From: Eretmocerus hayati
Taxonomy: Eukaryota > Arthropoda > Insecta > Hymenoptera > Aphelinidae
Assembly: GCA_029851415.1 (NCBI GenBank)
Contig: CM056742.1
Span: 158,539,121-158,603,120, forward strand
DNA: 64,000 nt
Direction of reading: 5' to 3'
This document shows positions 12,301 to 24,161 of the stretch, one piece after another. Under the pieces are notes generated by a model that worked only from the letters and a program-made list of their open reading frames with translations, was not told the origin of the DNA and searched no databases. Numbering within the stretch: position 1 is the stretch's first letter; every line of letters starts with the position of its first letter. The position numbers and the translations under genes were made by a program.

Positions 12301-14145
12301 TGGGTGGAAAAAATTGTCTCAAGGCAGATGCCAACTGGCTCGGCGATAATGAGTCAACCATCCTGGCAAGCTCCAAGGCCGTTCATTCGTATTTTGATTA
12401 GTGTCGTTATGCTAATTCAGCCAACGTTACCTTCTGTCCCGCAGTTTTTTGTTTTGACGGTTTTTCACTTACTTCTTGGTCCCCTTCATCGTTGCAGCAA
12501 TTTTCCTTTAGCAGTGTAAAATTACCCATACAGATTTAGATAGTCCTTAGTTCTCGTATTTTATTCCGTATTTTTTTATTATTGTCCATGAATTGATACA
12601 AAGCTCGCGATTAGTATGCGCTCAAAGATCAAAGAATTCCGTCAATTGAGGCTACAAATTCATACTGGCGTCGTAGATGATTGAGACGGTGACTATTCTC
12701 ATCAAATCATTGTCTTTACATTTTCAACTAATGATATCGGGTATTTGTCGTACATTGAGTTATCAGGAAATAACAGGGAGTATCATGAAGTTCTGATGAA
12801 ATCTTGGAGAATTCTGAGGAATATCCTCGACAACGAGTACTATAACTTTCCAAAATTACCACGACGATTTTCATCACGTGCTAGCTAGATTCAGAGAAAA
12901 AACATGAAATTACGTGACTCTTTAGATTGTGTATTTTTGTTCCAATCTCAATGACCTTCCCCTATTCCGACATTAGAAAATATTTTTCTAGAGTACTCAA
13001 AATTCATTCAACAAAGAATCATAAGCCCCTATCGTATCACAAGGATGAGGAGAATCTTATGGATCAATAAGCCTTTCATTCGTGATCTTCCAGATTCCCT
13101 CTTCCAACCTCATCGCACCCTTAAACAACTTGTTGTGAATTCTTTTTCTATCCCTTCATCCTCATCATCTCTATCCACCCACATCCGTATCTTCATCTCC
13201 TTCTCTTTTCCTCTCTCCAGCAAAGCTCTACCTCGCGAAACTTTTTGTTATAGTGGCGCAAACTTCTTTAATAATGCAACTCTTTATATTCACGAGCATT
13301 TTTAACAAGCGCCGCTTCAGATTAAACGAGGAAGCGAAGCACAGACTCACCAATGCCCCTAAACCAGAAAAGACCAAGTACAGACACACGCAGACACTTT
13401 TCATTTCAACCACGCTAAAAAATACAAGACAAAAGGAAAAAAGGGGACACCCCAAATATGCTTCTGTTACGATGTTTCTTAATTATCATTATACCCAGGG
13501 TGCATTTCTGGCCTCTCTGTGAATGTGTAGAAGTGAGAAAGATGGAAAATAGCGGGAAGAAAGCCTTGCATGATCGCGACAATAACAAGAGCGCGGTCAT
13601 GAATTGCTAATCTCGCGTAACTGCGTGTGCACCCCTGTAAGGAAATATATACCCGTTGTGCAAGTGAAAGAGAGGTTAGAATACACCGAAATAGAGAGAA
13701 AGAGAGAATGTTCCGGAGGTGCCACTTTGTGCCACGACATATTTCTCAGCCTCTCGCAGCTAGCTCGCACTTCTCGCGCGAATGAAAATTAGGAGATAGC
13801 GCGAGAGAGCAGAGAGCCATTACTCGTGGCTCTGCGCCAGTAGTGTTGCTGTAGCGTCTTTTGTTTATTAGCCTTCCATGTCGCGGTAGCTTCGATTACC
13901 GCGTCTTTATACCACGACTTTCAAACTTGTTATGCTTTCGAGTTCTATGGCTGCTGTCACGTGCTGTGCTCCTTCCTTGTGGCTCTTTTTACAGACTGAA
14001 GAAAGAGGCAAGAACGTACATAAATTTTCGTTGATCTTTTTTTCCATCCTTGAGATGAATTGAACGTCCACATGAAAACAAGAACGAACTACATAACCAT
14101 CCACTGAGAATGGTAACCTATTCCAAACTGTGGATTCTTGATATA
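9341..14145. other. Intergenic stretch with two CpG-richer islands
   Basis: No coding exon is supported. Two segments stand out by base composition: about 10090-10700 (CGCGCGTGG, ACGCGCTTCG and similar CpG-dense tracts) and about 13540-13910 (GAGAGAAAGAGAG, CTCGCGCG and GCGCGAGAGAG tracts). These could be promoter or enhancer islands, but there is no transcript evidence in the sequence. Confidence 0.35.
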
Positions 14146-15284
14146 CAAGGTGTCCGAAAAGTGAGTACCCCCCCCCATTTTTTTTAAAAATGGTTGGAAA
14201 TCGGGAAAAACCCCGGAACACGTGTCCTTTTATTTTGAGGACGACATCCAATGGTGGTCTTGTTTTTTACCTCGACGGTCATTTTCAAGGTCATTTGGAG
14301 GTCAACTCGATTTTTTTGAATGGAAACACCTACTTTTGACCTCGAATTCTGAAAAAACATAAAAAATGGTGAAACTTTTGTTTAAAACTTTTTTCGACCC
14401 GACTTGACCTTGGTGAGATAAATGCAGGTCAGCACGGGTTGACGATAACCGCTGTCGGTCCAAGAGTGAGCATTTTATCAAAAAATGCTTGGGATAAAAG
14501 TTGTTCATGATCACAGTAGAAAAGAGCTGATCACCTTGTTTCCGACCTTGGAGGTCATTTTCAAGGTCATTTGTAGGTCAACTCGATTTTTTCGAATAGA
14601 AAAACCTAATTTTAACCTCAAATTCTGAGAAAACATGAGAAGTGATTGAACTTTTGTTCGAAACTCTCTTTAACCCGACTCAACCTTGGCAAGATGAATG
14701 GAGGTCAGCACGGGTTGACAGTGACCGCTGTAACTCCAAGAGTGAGCATTTCATCGAAAAATGTTTGGGATAAAAGTTGCTCATGATCACAGTAGAAAAT
14801 ACTCAATGACCTTGTTTTCGACCTTGGAGGTCGAAATTAGGTTTTTCCATTGGAAAAATCGAGTTGACCACTAAATCACCTTGAAAATGACCTCCAAGGT
14901 CGGAAACAAGGTCATTAGATCTTTTCTACCGTGAGCATAAACAACTTCCATCCCAAACATTTTTTGATAAAATGTTCACTCTTGGAGCGACAGCGGTTAC
15001 CGTCAACCCGTGCTGACCTCCATTTATATTGCCAAGGTCAAGTCGGGTCAAGAAAAGTTTCAAACAAAAATTTCATCATTTTTCATGTTCTTCCAGAATT
15101 CGAGGTCAAAAGTAGGTGTTTCCATTTAAAAAAATCAAGTTCACCTCCAAATGACTTTCGAGGTAAAAAACAAGGCCACCATCGGATGTCCCCCTCAAAA
15201 TAAGGGGACACGTGTTCCGGGGGTTTTCCCGATTTTTAACCATTTCTGAAAAAATGGGGGGGTACTTAGTTTTCGGACACCCTG
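14146..15284. mobile_element. TA-flanked palindromic DNA element (1.14 kb)
   Basis: The ends are CAAGGTGTCCGAAAAGTGAG on the left and, read from the right, CAGGGTGTCCGAAAACTAAG, each flanked by TA (14144-14145 and 15285-15286). Inverted homology continues nearly to the centre. The left half holds a tandem duplication: the segment with TCAGCACGGGTTGAC occurs near 14430 and 14705, with its inverse near 15005. TA duplication and such TIRs point to a Tc1/mariner/IS630-type non-autonomous element. There is no transposase frame. Confidence 0.8.
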
Positions 15285-15549
15285 TATATTGTCTATGTAA
15301 GGGTGTGAATAATGAGTTGAATGAAGAGACAGGCAATTGGAGAAGTAAAGAATAGAGAATGGAAATAGTGAACGACAGTATTTCATGAATCAAGACAACC
15401 AGACATAGTTCTGTATCCCACATGAAATTTCCTTAGAATCTGAATCGTCCACATACTTATTTACATTTTATTGTGTAATTGTCTTGATCCTAGGATTTCC
15501 CAATTCCTCAGTTCTTTGAGCATTTTAAGCTAGGAAAATAGTCAAGTGC

Positions 15550-18180
15550 TTATTGTTCTGATATATTCCTGATATATCTCAGAGTTACCTGGGCAGTATT
15601 CTTGCAAGGCTATGGTATTATCGCCAAAGTACTTTAACGGTACTTCCGCGGGACTATCACCGAACTTGAATGTTTCGATAGCGGCACCTGTGTAACTACA
15701 CCTTCTAGTCTTTGTCAGCAATCTTAGTAAGCACAGCGTATGAGGAATCCCAATTTCTAGGATGACCGAAACACATCAAGATGAAAAGACCATGGTATGA
15801 ACCTTATATAGACACACTCAGAATTTGTAATACAACTAACCAGTATTCGTGCAATAATACATTGGTATCTTGCCGGTACTGCACCGATACTTTCCTGAAA
15901 CTTTCGCTGGATTAAAGTACTACTTGAGTGTCTTGTTAATGGCTCCTCTGCAAGTACACTACTGAATCTTGAGCAAAAGTGATTAAAAAGTAGCAGATTA
16001 GATATTCAAATTCGTGAATAATCGGGGTTGAGCAATACTTTGATATCGCGGTCGCAGCGGTTTACGGATGTGATCTCGCATTCACAGCTATGAATCCCAA
16101 CCTTAGAGTCTAGAATGGTGACACCCTTCTGGAATACTGCAACGAATTCTTGGTGTTACTCAACCCGTACTATACAATACTTTCGCAGTACTCCCACTAA
16201 ATCACAGAGGTACCTCATTGTCTCGTTTTGGTCTCATCTACATCCCCACATTCATTCTCGGCTCCAGTTGAGGGACACCGTACTCGGTCATTCGCTCAAA
16301 TCTGATAGAGAGAGACCTGGCCCCGAGACTGGCACGGTAAGCATAATGCCAGGGCGAGGATAAGGCTAGGAAATTGTGGAACAGTTACTTCGTGTGGTTC
16401 TTCGCGAGGTCTGCATGTTCTATCGAGGGAACCTTGGGCTTCTCGAGCTTCAGCGTAGCTAAGAGGGATCCAAAAAGCCCCTACTAAGGAGCGGGTACAG
16501 CTATGCGCTGGCAGCTGGCCCGAAATTGGATAGTAAGTATGCTACGAGGGCTATCAACTGTCGAGTTCCTTGAGAATCGGGAATGGCTGCCTTCCAAACC
16601 AACGCGCTGGCAGGGGTATCCTTGCCCCGCGGGATATGGCCGTAAAGGCAGGTGCCCTGAGTAATAGCTCATATTTGCTACGCATTCATGCTCGCATCTC
16701 GAACAGCAATGTTTGTGAAAGTATCGGATGGGAGTCGTTATTCCCGAGTAATCGAGATTCACATACATGAATGAGCCATGTAACTTTTGGCTGAACTCAA
16801 ATTCTCACTTCGTAGCTCCCTGTTTTTCTGTGATACTGCAGTGGGACCTCGCGGTACTTGACCGGTATTTCTGCGGTACTTCTACGGTACTCCCCTTAGA
16901 TCATTGATCTATTTGATTGTCTCATACAGGCCATCTTTATGTCCATATTCTTGCATCTCAAGCCGCAATGGAAGTAAAAGCATGAGAGTTGTGATTCCCC
17001 AGTAATCGAGTATCACATAGATTGGCCAGGCATGTAACTCCTGGCTGAGCTCGAAGTCTCAATTCTCGTCACCCTGTTTTCCTGCAATACTCCTGTGGGA
17101 CCTCAGTGGTATTTGATCGGTACTCCCGTGGTACTTTTGCGGTACTTCTGCTAGATCATTGAGGTATTTGGTTGTCTGATACGTGCCACCTCTAAGCTCA
17201 TATTCTCGCGTCTCGAAAAGCAATGGTTGTGGAAGTATCGGATGGGAGTCATTATTCCCTAGTAATCGTGAGTGGCATACATGGATGAGCCATATAGTTC
17301 CTGGCTGAACTCAAAGTCTCACTCCGTAGCTTCCTATCTTCCTGTAATTCTGCTCTGGGACCTTGGCGGTACTTAACCGGGACTTCTGCGGTACTTTTAC
17401 GGTACTTCCGCTAGATCATAGGGGTATTTGATTGTCCCACTCAATTGTCTCAAACGTGCACTATGCTCATATTCTTGCATCTCAAGCAGCAATAGAAAGG
17501 ACACTATCGAATGAGTCGTAAATCCTGAGTAATCGCGATTCACATAGTTGGGCCAGCCGTGTAATTCCTGGATGAACTCGAAGTTTCAAATTCTCATCAC
17601 CCTATTTCTCTGTAATACTACTGGAGGATCTTAATGGTATTTGATCGGTACTCCGGTGGTAATCTTGCGGTACTTCAACGGTACTTTTGCTAGATCATTG
17701 AGGTATTTGATTGTCTCATACGTGCCATCTCTATGCTCATATTCTTGCATTTCGAACAGCAATGGTTGTGAAAGTATCGGATGGGAGTCGTTTTCCCGAG
17801 TAATCGTGATTCATATACATGGATGAGGCATGTGATTCCTTGCTGAACTCAAAGTCCCACTTCGTAGCTTCCGGTCTTCCTATAATACTATTGTGGGACT
17901 TTGGTGGTACTTGAACGGTACTATTGCAGTACTTCCACTAAATCAGTGGTATTGGTTGTCTCGTGAGTCTCATCTCTATACCTGCATTCTCGTATCTCGA
18001 ACAAGGATGATTGTGAAAGTAGTGTTTGGAGAAAATGATTGCTGAGAAATCAAAATTCACCGAAATTGATAAGCCCTGTAACTTCTGGATGAACTCTGGA
18101 TGAACTGGATGTCCAAACCTCCATCACACAGCTCCTCACATTTCCCAGGTACTTCTTCTGTTTTCTCGCTGGATTACAAA
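15550..18180. repeat. Degenerate ~260-bp tandem array with dimeric core
   Basis: A GTACTT-rich box (for example GGCGGTACTTAACCGGGACT) recurs near 15640, 15872, 16165, 16850, 17107, 17368, 17634, 17905 and weakly near 18150, giving a period of about 235-290 bp. Between boxes the units share CTCATATTCTTGCATCTCGA, AGTAATCG, ATGAACTC/CTGAACTC and CTGTAATACT segments. Five consecutive units from about 16695 alternate in type. A units (near 16695, 17213, 17745) share AGTATCGGATGGGAGTCG; B units (near 16962, 17480) are closer to each other. The array is therefore a higher-order dimer of about 520 bp. Confidence 0.75.
16261..16682. mobile_element. GC-richer ~420-bp insertion in the tandem array
   Basis: This block does not resemble the surrounding units and is GC-richer (GGCAGCTGGCCCG, CCAACGCGCTGGCAGGGG, TTGCCCCGCGGGATATGGCC). 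It is bracketed by CATTCATTCTCG (16249-16260) and CATTCATGCTCG (16683-16694), an 11/12 match that could be a target duplication of the length typical for non-LTR retrotransposons or SINEs. The array itself has a related CATTCTCG string at this point, so the duplication is not certain. No poly(A) tail or protein motif was found. Confidence 0.4.
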
Positions 18181-20979
18181 GGGACTCGAATGCCTCGACA
18201 GTGTCTTTCTGTACTATTTCCTCTAGTTATTACGTCCAAATCACGTGACTAAGGGAATAATTTATGAGGTGACTGCTGATACTCAAGTTGTGTACGACGG
18301 TGAATTGGCTCAAGAGCTGTGTAATGTGGAGGTCACGGACGGAAACGACGTCAATGGGTGCTTGAATGGAAGGGTTATTTGAAGAAAGAGGAAACGAACT
18401 CAAATTGCAGACACCAATTCGTGCATAACGGCTACAAGCACCTTTTCTCCTCCCACAAACCTTACAGATTCTCACAGAGCCAGAGCAATTATGGATTTCT
18501 TTAATAAGAGACCAGTTAAACAGCTTTGATCAATCCGTCCGAGACTAATTCCCACGCCCAAGATGACGGCTTCTTGCTTGCATCAAGCGATTTAAGGGGA
18601 CGCAAAAACCTCCTCTAATTAAGCCAGCTCTCCTCCCCTTCTCCTTCCATAACCGTCTTTTTGCCGAATGTCGTTTGCCCTTTTCTGCAACTTGGCCTTT
18701 TTTACTCATTCCTTCTATCGAGCTAACCCTCAGACTCGAGCTACCGGCTAATTTACGAGATGAGAAATACTTCGGAGCAGAAATTCCCTCATTATATCGC
18801 CCAAATTGATCACGAATCATAGACACTTGGTGCCAGAAACCAGCATGTTCCATATTTTTACTCTCAGGGCACCCCTCGAATGTCCGGCTGACCGTGCTCG
18901 ATTTGGATAATTGGCAGTTGAAATAGAGAAGGAAATTTTCGAGAGTTCCATATACACTTGATTTGCACTTGGAGCTACGAAACCTTCGAATGAAATTTCC
19001 TTCAATCCGCCGTTGTCATTCATGGGGAAGCCAATATGGGATTGAAGTCTGCTCGGCACACAGTAATGCCCGGGGACTTCATTTTATGAAATATCCGAGG
19101 AATAGTAGAATTCAACAATTGTAGTACATTAAAATTGTAGTATGTAAAATATGCACCATAGTTTTCCCCATCTCATCGACCGTAGTCACCACTAACAAAA
19201 TAATTCAGAAAAGATGTCAAATCAGACAAGAGCTGAATGTCCCGCGACAAAAAAACCAGAACAAGGGAGTATAGAAGGATCGATTCGCGATCTGTGAAAA
19301 TATCTCTGTGGTGATTGAACAAATATTTGACGAAGCTAGCGGGTCTTCCTCCATCACCTCTATATAAAGGGGACGCAAAGAACGCGAGAGTCTGATCCGA
19401 GAGATGCGAGACCGATCCCGAAACGTATTTGATCCAAGGAAGGCCATTGTTCGGCAAAAGGAGAGGATTGGGAGGGAAGAACGTGTGTTCAGAGCGGATC
19501 AAACGATTCCTCGAAGACGGATCGGGATATCTAATCGGGAAATGCATTTGTCGCTATTGAAGAATTTTCCGGCTGCTTGCGGCGCTATGGGCTGAGCAAT
19601 TGGTTCTCTTCTCACTTATCCGGTTGGACCCTCCTTTGATGCCATCTATAGCTTCTGATCCATATTCATTCTTCCCTGGAGTATTGGATGGACAAAACGC
19701 TGTATCAAATATTTTATGTGTACCTATTCCGTTTGAGGCTGGCGATACTGTTTATTTGGTGGATACAATCAGTGTCATCGTCAAAAATCTGGATTCTTAT
19801 AGCCAGAGGCCATTGCGACCTTTCAACTACATTAGTCCATGATCGACTGAGCATGATATGGGAATTTGGCAATTCTCTATGGTCAATATTTTCAAGAACA
19901 GCTGAATTCTTTGACGTGATTTAGTATCTGGAAGACTATACAGAATTGATTGGACCATGTTTGAGTTTTTTCTGTTATGATTTTTCTGCTGTAATGATTT
20001 TGAATATAACTTTCTATACGTCGAGTTACCTCAACACAGTTTCAGTTGCAAATTCATATGGAATTCTATTGACTGGGAACTGACTTGGTCCGTACCTCGA
20101 CGGAGAAGAATTCTAGGTAATTTCAGGATATCAAGAAAATCTTGTGAGGATTATTTGAGTGATTCCTATCACATATGACGCATCTCCCATAATTAACCAT
20201 TGAACGTCAAAAACCTGCCGTAAGTGTCAGCAAGCTGACTCAGAAACTCAATGGACATCATATGCTCATTCATCAAGTTAAATACTCACTCAATGAGTGC
20301 TCACAGGTTATCTTCAGGATTTTCACTTTTATCTTCCTCCAATCTTTGCATTCCTGAAAGAAACGTTCGAATAATTAGAAATGTTGCTCTTGATCAATAT
20401 AAGGAGCCAAGAATATTACGATCAATTTGGGTTTTTGTAAACATGATGAAATTTTTTCGGATAGATACTCGCATTCATAGGGCCATGGCACTACGGAGCT
20501 TGGGATATTACTCGTAGACTCAAAGGAGGATTGAACTTAAAAATAGATCCAGATAGAATGCCAATCGAAGAGGTTAAGCAACTTCAGGAAGGATTCGTAC
20601 TCGATGGCCATTGGTGTGGGTCTACCAGGCCTCATTTCCGTTTGCCCAGTTTCTATTACCAAACAAACTAGGCTTGACACACCGAAACATGCCATCCAAG
20701 TACGAACGCTGACTGAAGTCAATTAAGCCCAATGATCACCAAGAAAACTCCGACTAACCCTGCCATTTTTCGTTTTTATTCTCTTGCAGGAAGTTTTGAT
20801 GAAGCTCATTTTATCGATTCAATGATGTCCTTGGGGGCTCTACACCATTCCATCTCACGAGTCGCATACTTTGAACCATATTCACAGTGGTCAAATTCTC
20901 AAGCAGTGATTAAATTTGGGACGTAACGGGTAGCTGGATTGGACAGGCAATCAGTGAGTCAATTTTCAAACATATTGTT

Positions 20980-21022
20980 GAAGAATCTGGTGGAGAGTTA
21001 TTCATCTCCCACCAGATTCTTC
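20980..21022. repeat. Short hairpin, 18-bp stem
   Basis: GAAGAATCTGGTGG-AGA pairs with TCTCCCACCAGATTCTTC across a loop of about 8 bases, with one bulged base. The stem is shorter than a typical miRNA precursor. Confidence 0.6.
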
Positions 21023-21850
21023 CTTACAATGTGTAAGTGGATATATTGATCTCAACAATGGTGAAAATGAATGAAGGTAGTATGACCAATCAAATCATGT
21101 AAGCCTATCCACCACTCTCTCCAGATACATTGCATAGTTCCAGTCAGCATAACTAAGCATGTAAAATAACTCGCACACGAGTACATAAAGCTCTTAATAA
21201 CGCAAACACGCGTGAATCACACAAAAATTCAATCAACGCTGAACAATACTAAATCGATAATACCTCGAAAATTCGAGCCCTCAAAAAACAGCCAAGCCAA
21301 TATTGCGTCCTCACTAATTCAAGGACCGTGAAAAAAGCCAGTCATGCATTGAGTTAGCCCTCAAGGAATCAGCACAAACTGTGGAGTAACGCTACCAGTA
21401 GTCGCTGGCCATTCTCAGCATCCGTTGAAAGTTAACGAAGCGCCTGTTAATCGTGGCTATGGATGCCATTTCTGTACACCCAACTCGCATTCAGCAGCAA
21501 GACTGCGAGAGTTGGTGGATTTTTCGCAAATTAAAACCCATGCAATTAGCGGCCTAGCGAATTAAGCGGACGACTGGCGCAGTGACGGCTCGTGTTTACG
21601 AGGGCGCTTAAAAGTCTCCACGACTGTTGGCCTTCCTACCCTCACCCCTCCCTACCCTTTTTCGATGTTACCAACAGCAGTAGCAGAAATCCCAGCCAAC
21701 CCCTTGCCTTTTTTGCAAAGCTAACTCTCTCTCTTTCTCTTCTCTCTACCTTTCTCTATGGGTGTTGAAAGTCGCGACTCGGTTGAGACACGGGTATTAG
21801 AGATAGCATCAGAGGGCGCCGGACGCGAGGCGTCGCGACGATCTGGTGCC

Positions 21851-21903
21851 GTCGTCGTCGTCGTCGTCGTCGTTGGTGTAGTTGGTGTCGTTGGTGTCTT
21901 TGG
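21851..21903. repeat. GTC microsatellite
   Basis: GTC is repeated about seven times (21851-21873), followed by degenerate GTTGGTGT units. Similar CGT/GAC tracts occur at 45723 and 56135. Confidence 0.9.
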
Positions 21904-23237
21904 TATAGCATAGAATGTAGCAGCAGGCTGTGAAGCAATTATACAATTAGTTAAAGTATCTGGCCGCGTAACGGCCCATAAAACAAACGTGATTACGAGG
22001 TAAGCTCTTGCAAGCTATGCCACAGTTATATACGTGGTACACAGATGACTACTGGTTCATGAGAGAAGAAAGAGGACAGAAGTTTGCAACGCGCGACGCG
22101 AATTTATGATTAGGCAATCTGTAAATGATGCGCACGAGCCACTTGCCCTGAATGAGCTTGTACATGTCGATTATTGTGATTTCGACTTATCGTTAGTTTG
22201 ATGAAGTCATTTCGGTTCACAACCGAAGATTTCCTTCGTGGGTAATCATGTGAATCAGAAACTCTATTCCTCCTTACAGAATTCCAAGTACTCATTTTAA
22301 TTGGATCTTGATTGAGAAGAGTTCCCTCCTTTACAGACAGCTGATGCTTGATTCCGTAGAAGAATCATAATTTGACCACAATGGGTGTAGGCAAATAAGA
22401 ACCCGGATGTAAAGACGGATGGTTCTAACCAATTTCATATCTATTGAGGAATTGTGGTTCTCCTCAACATTTCATAATCTCACATATCTTTCTATTTTTC
22501 TATCTTCAACATCCACTAATTAGTCTTCTTGAGAATGTCGATGAGCGATCTCAACCAAATCAATAGTAATTTAATATCAATAACCATTGAGCTATTGTAG
22601 ACGGTGAAGGATTCGAAATTTGAGCTCAGAAAATAGTAATTTTGGGACTTTGGGTCTCATCATATCATTGCTCAAGTGGATCACTGGTGAGAACTTGGGT
22701 TGGCCCTTTTATCCTATTCTGAGGATTATTATAATTTCTATGGATTGGAATGTTTGGTAACGCAGAATTTCAAAATTCTACCTCTAGCTGAATCATAACT
22801 ATGAGGTAAATATGCCTTATTTGCCTTTGCCTAATTTTCACCCACTCAACATCTCGAGTGCACACACTCGTAGGACTTACCACGCCTCGTTTCCACGTTC
22901 GTGACATTAGAAAATCAGGAAATTGATTGTTTTGAGTGATTCATAGGACCCATGCTTATCTTGGAACAGGAATACTGGTTTCGCTCATTTTGACCTATTT
23001 TTGTTAGTCACTCAGAGCTTTGTCAGGGAAGATTAATGTAATCAATTGCAACGTACTCCAGCTCACTTTCTTCGTATTGAATTCGAAATGCTTTTTGCAG
23101 AATTGAGAAATTCGATCCCCGGCCGATTTCACGTTCATGATACTGGGAAGATTGCAGTAATGTACTCATTCACCCCCATGAACTTCTGCCAGATTTGCCG
23201 TTCACCCCTTGGCGATCTACCCATTTAACTTCATGTA

Positions 23238-24161
23238 CACTACCGGTCAAAAGTTTAAGCTCACCCAAAATTTTTTTTTTCAACTTTGTGAGTTGAATTA
23301 CTCGGCTCTATTTGACCGTAGAGGACTTTTCCGGAGCTCATTTTGAAGGTTTTTTTCACGTATTTTAAGATGGCCTCATTCATTTTTATCCGTACGGATC
23401 GGGATCTTTCCAATTTGAGCTTGAAAAAATGTCAATTTCAACGATTTTTGAGAGAATCTTTTGGCTCCTGCCAATTTGAGCCACATGAATGTTTCAATAT
23501 GGGAGTTGTGGGATATGAAAGTACCAGTCTAGAGCTTCAAAATCCGTTTTTGAACGCCCCTCTACGCCACTTCCAGTCCGAGCTATGACACTTTCTCTGA
23601 GGGAAGATTTTTTGCGAAAACTAGCACCTGGACTCAAAAATGACGAGAAAATTAACTTTTTGGGGCATATTTCAAAGGTTTCTCATTTCCTCAATCAAGA
23701 TATAGATAAAAGATGACAGAAATTATGATTATACTTCATAAAAATGCGTCTTTGTATCTTTCTCGAATTGGAGTGCTAGTTTTTGCGAAAAATCTTCTCT
23801 CAGAGAAAGTGTCATAGCTCGGATTAGAAGTGGCGTAGAGGGACGTTCAAAAACGGATTTTAAAGCTCTAGACTGGTACTTTTGTATCCCACAATTTTCA
23901 TATTGAAATATTCATGTGGCTCAAATTGGCAGGAGCCAGAAGATTCTCTCAAAAATCGTTGAAATTGACATTTTTTCAAGCTCAAATTGGAAAGATCCCG
24001 ATCCGTACGGATAAAAATGAATAAGGCCGTCTTGAAGTACGTGAAAAAACCTTCAAAATGAGCTCCGGAAAAGTCCTCTACGCTCAAATAGAGCCGAGTA
24101 ATTCAACTCACAAAGTTGAAAAAAAAAATTTTGGGTGAGCTTAGACTTTTGACCGGTACTG
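23238..24161. mobile_element. Tc1-type palindromic element (0.92 kb)
   Basis: The ends are CACTACCGGTCAAAAGTTTA on the left and, read from the right, CAGTACCGGTCAAAAGTCTA, flanked by TA at 23236-23237 and 24162-24163. Arms of about 390 bp (23238-23625 and 23780-24161) are inverted copies. The CAGTACCGGTCAAAAG start with a TA duplication is typical of Tc1-like transposons. No transposase remains, so it is a long-TIR non-autonomous copy. Confidence 0.85.

Larger units (their letters stand above)
18181..23237. other. Intergenic stretch; hairpin and GTC microsatellite
   Basis: No coding exon is supported. The stretch contains a short hairpin at 20980-21022, a GTC-repeat tract followed by GTTGGTGT repeats at 21851-21903, and a CpG-richer zone at about 21300-22100. 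Confidence 0.35.

Noticed and set aside
20980..21022. miRNA precursor
   Set aside because: The stem is only about 18 bp with no flanking pairing; too short for a typical precursor.
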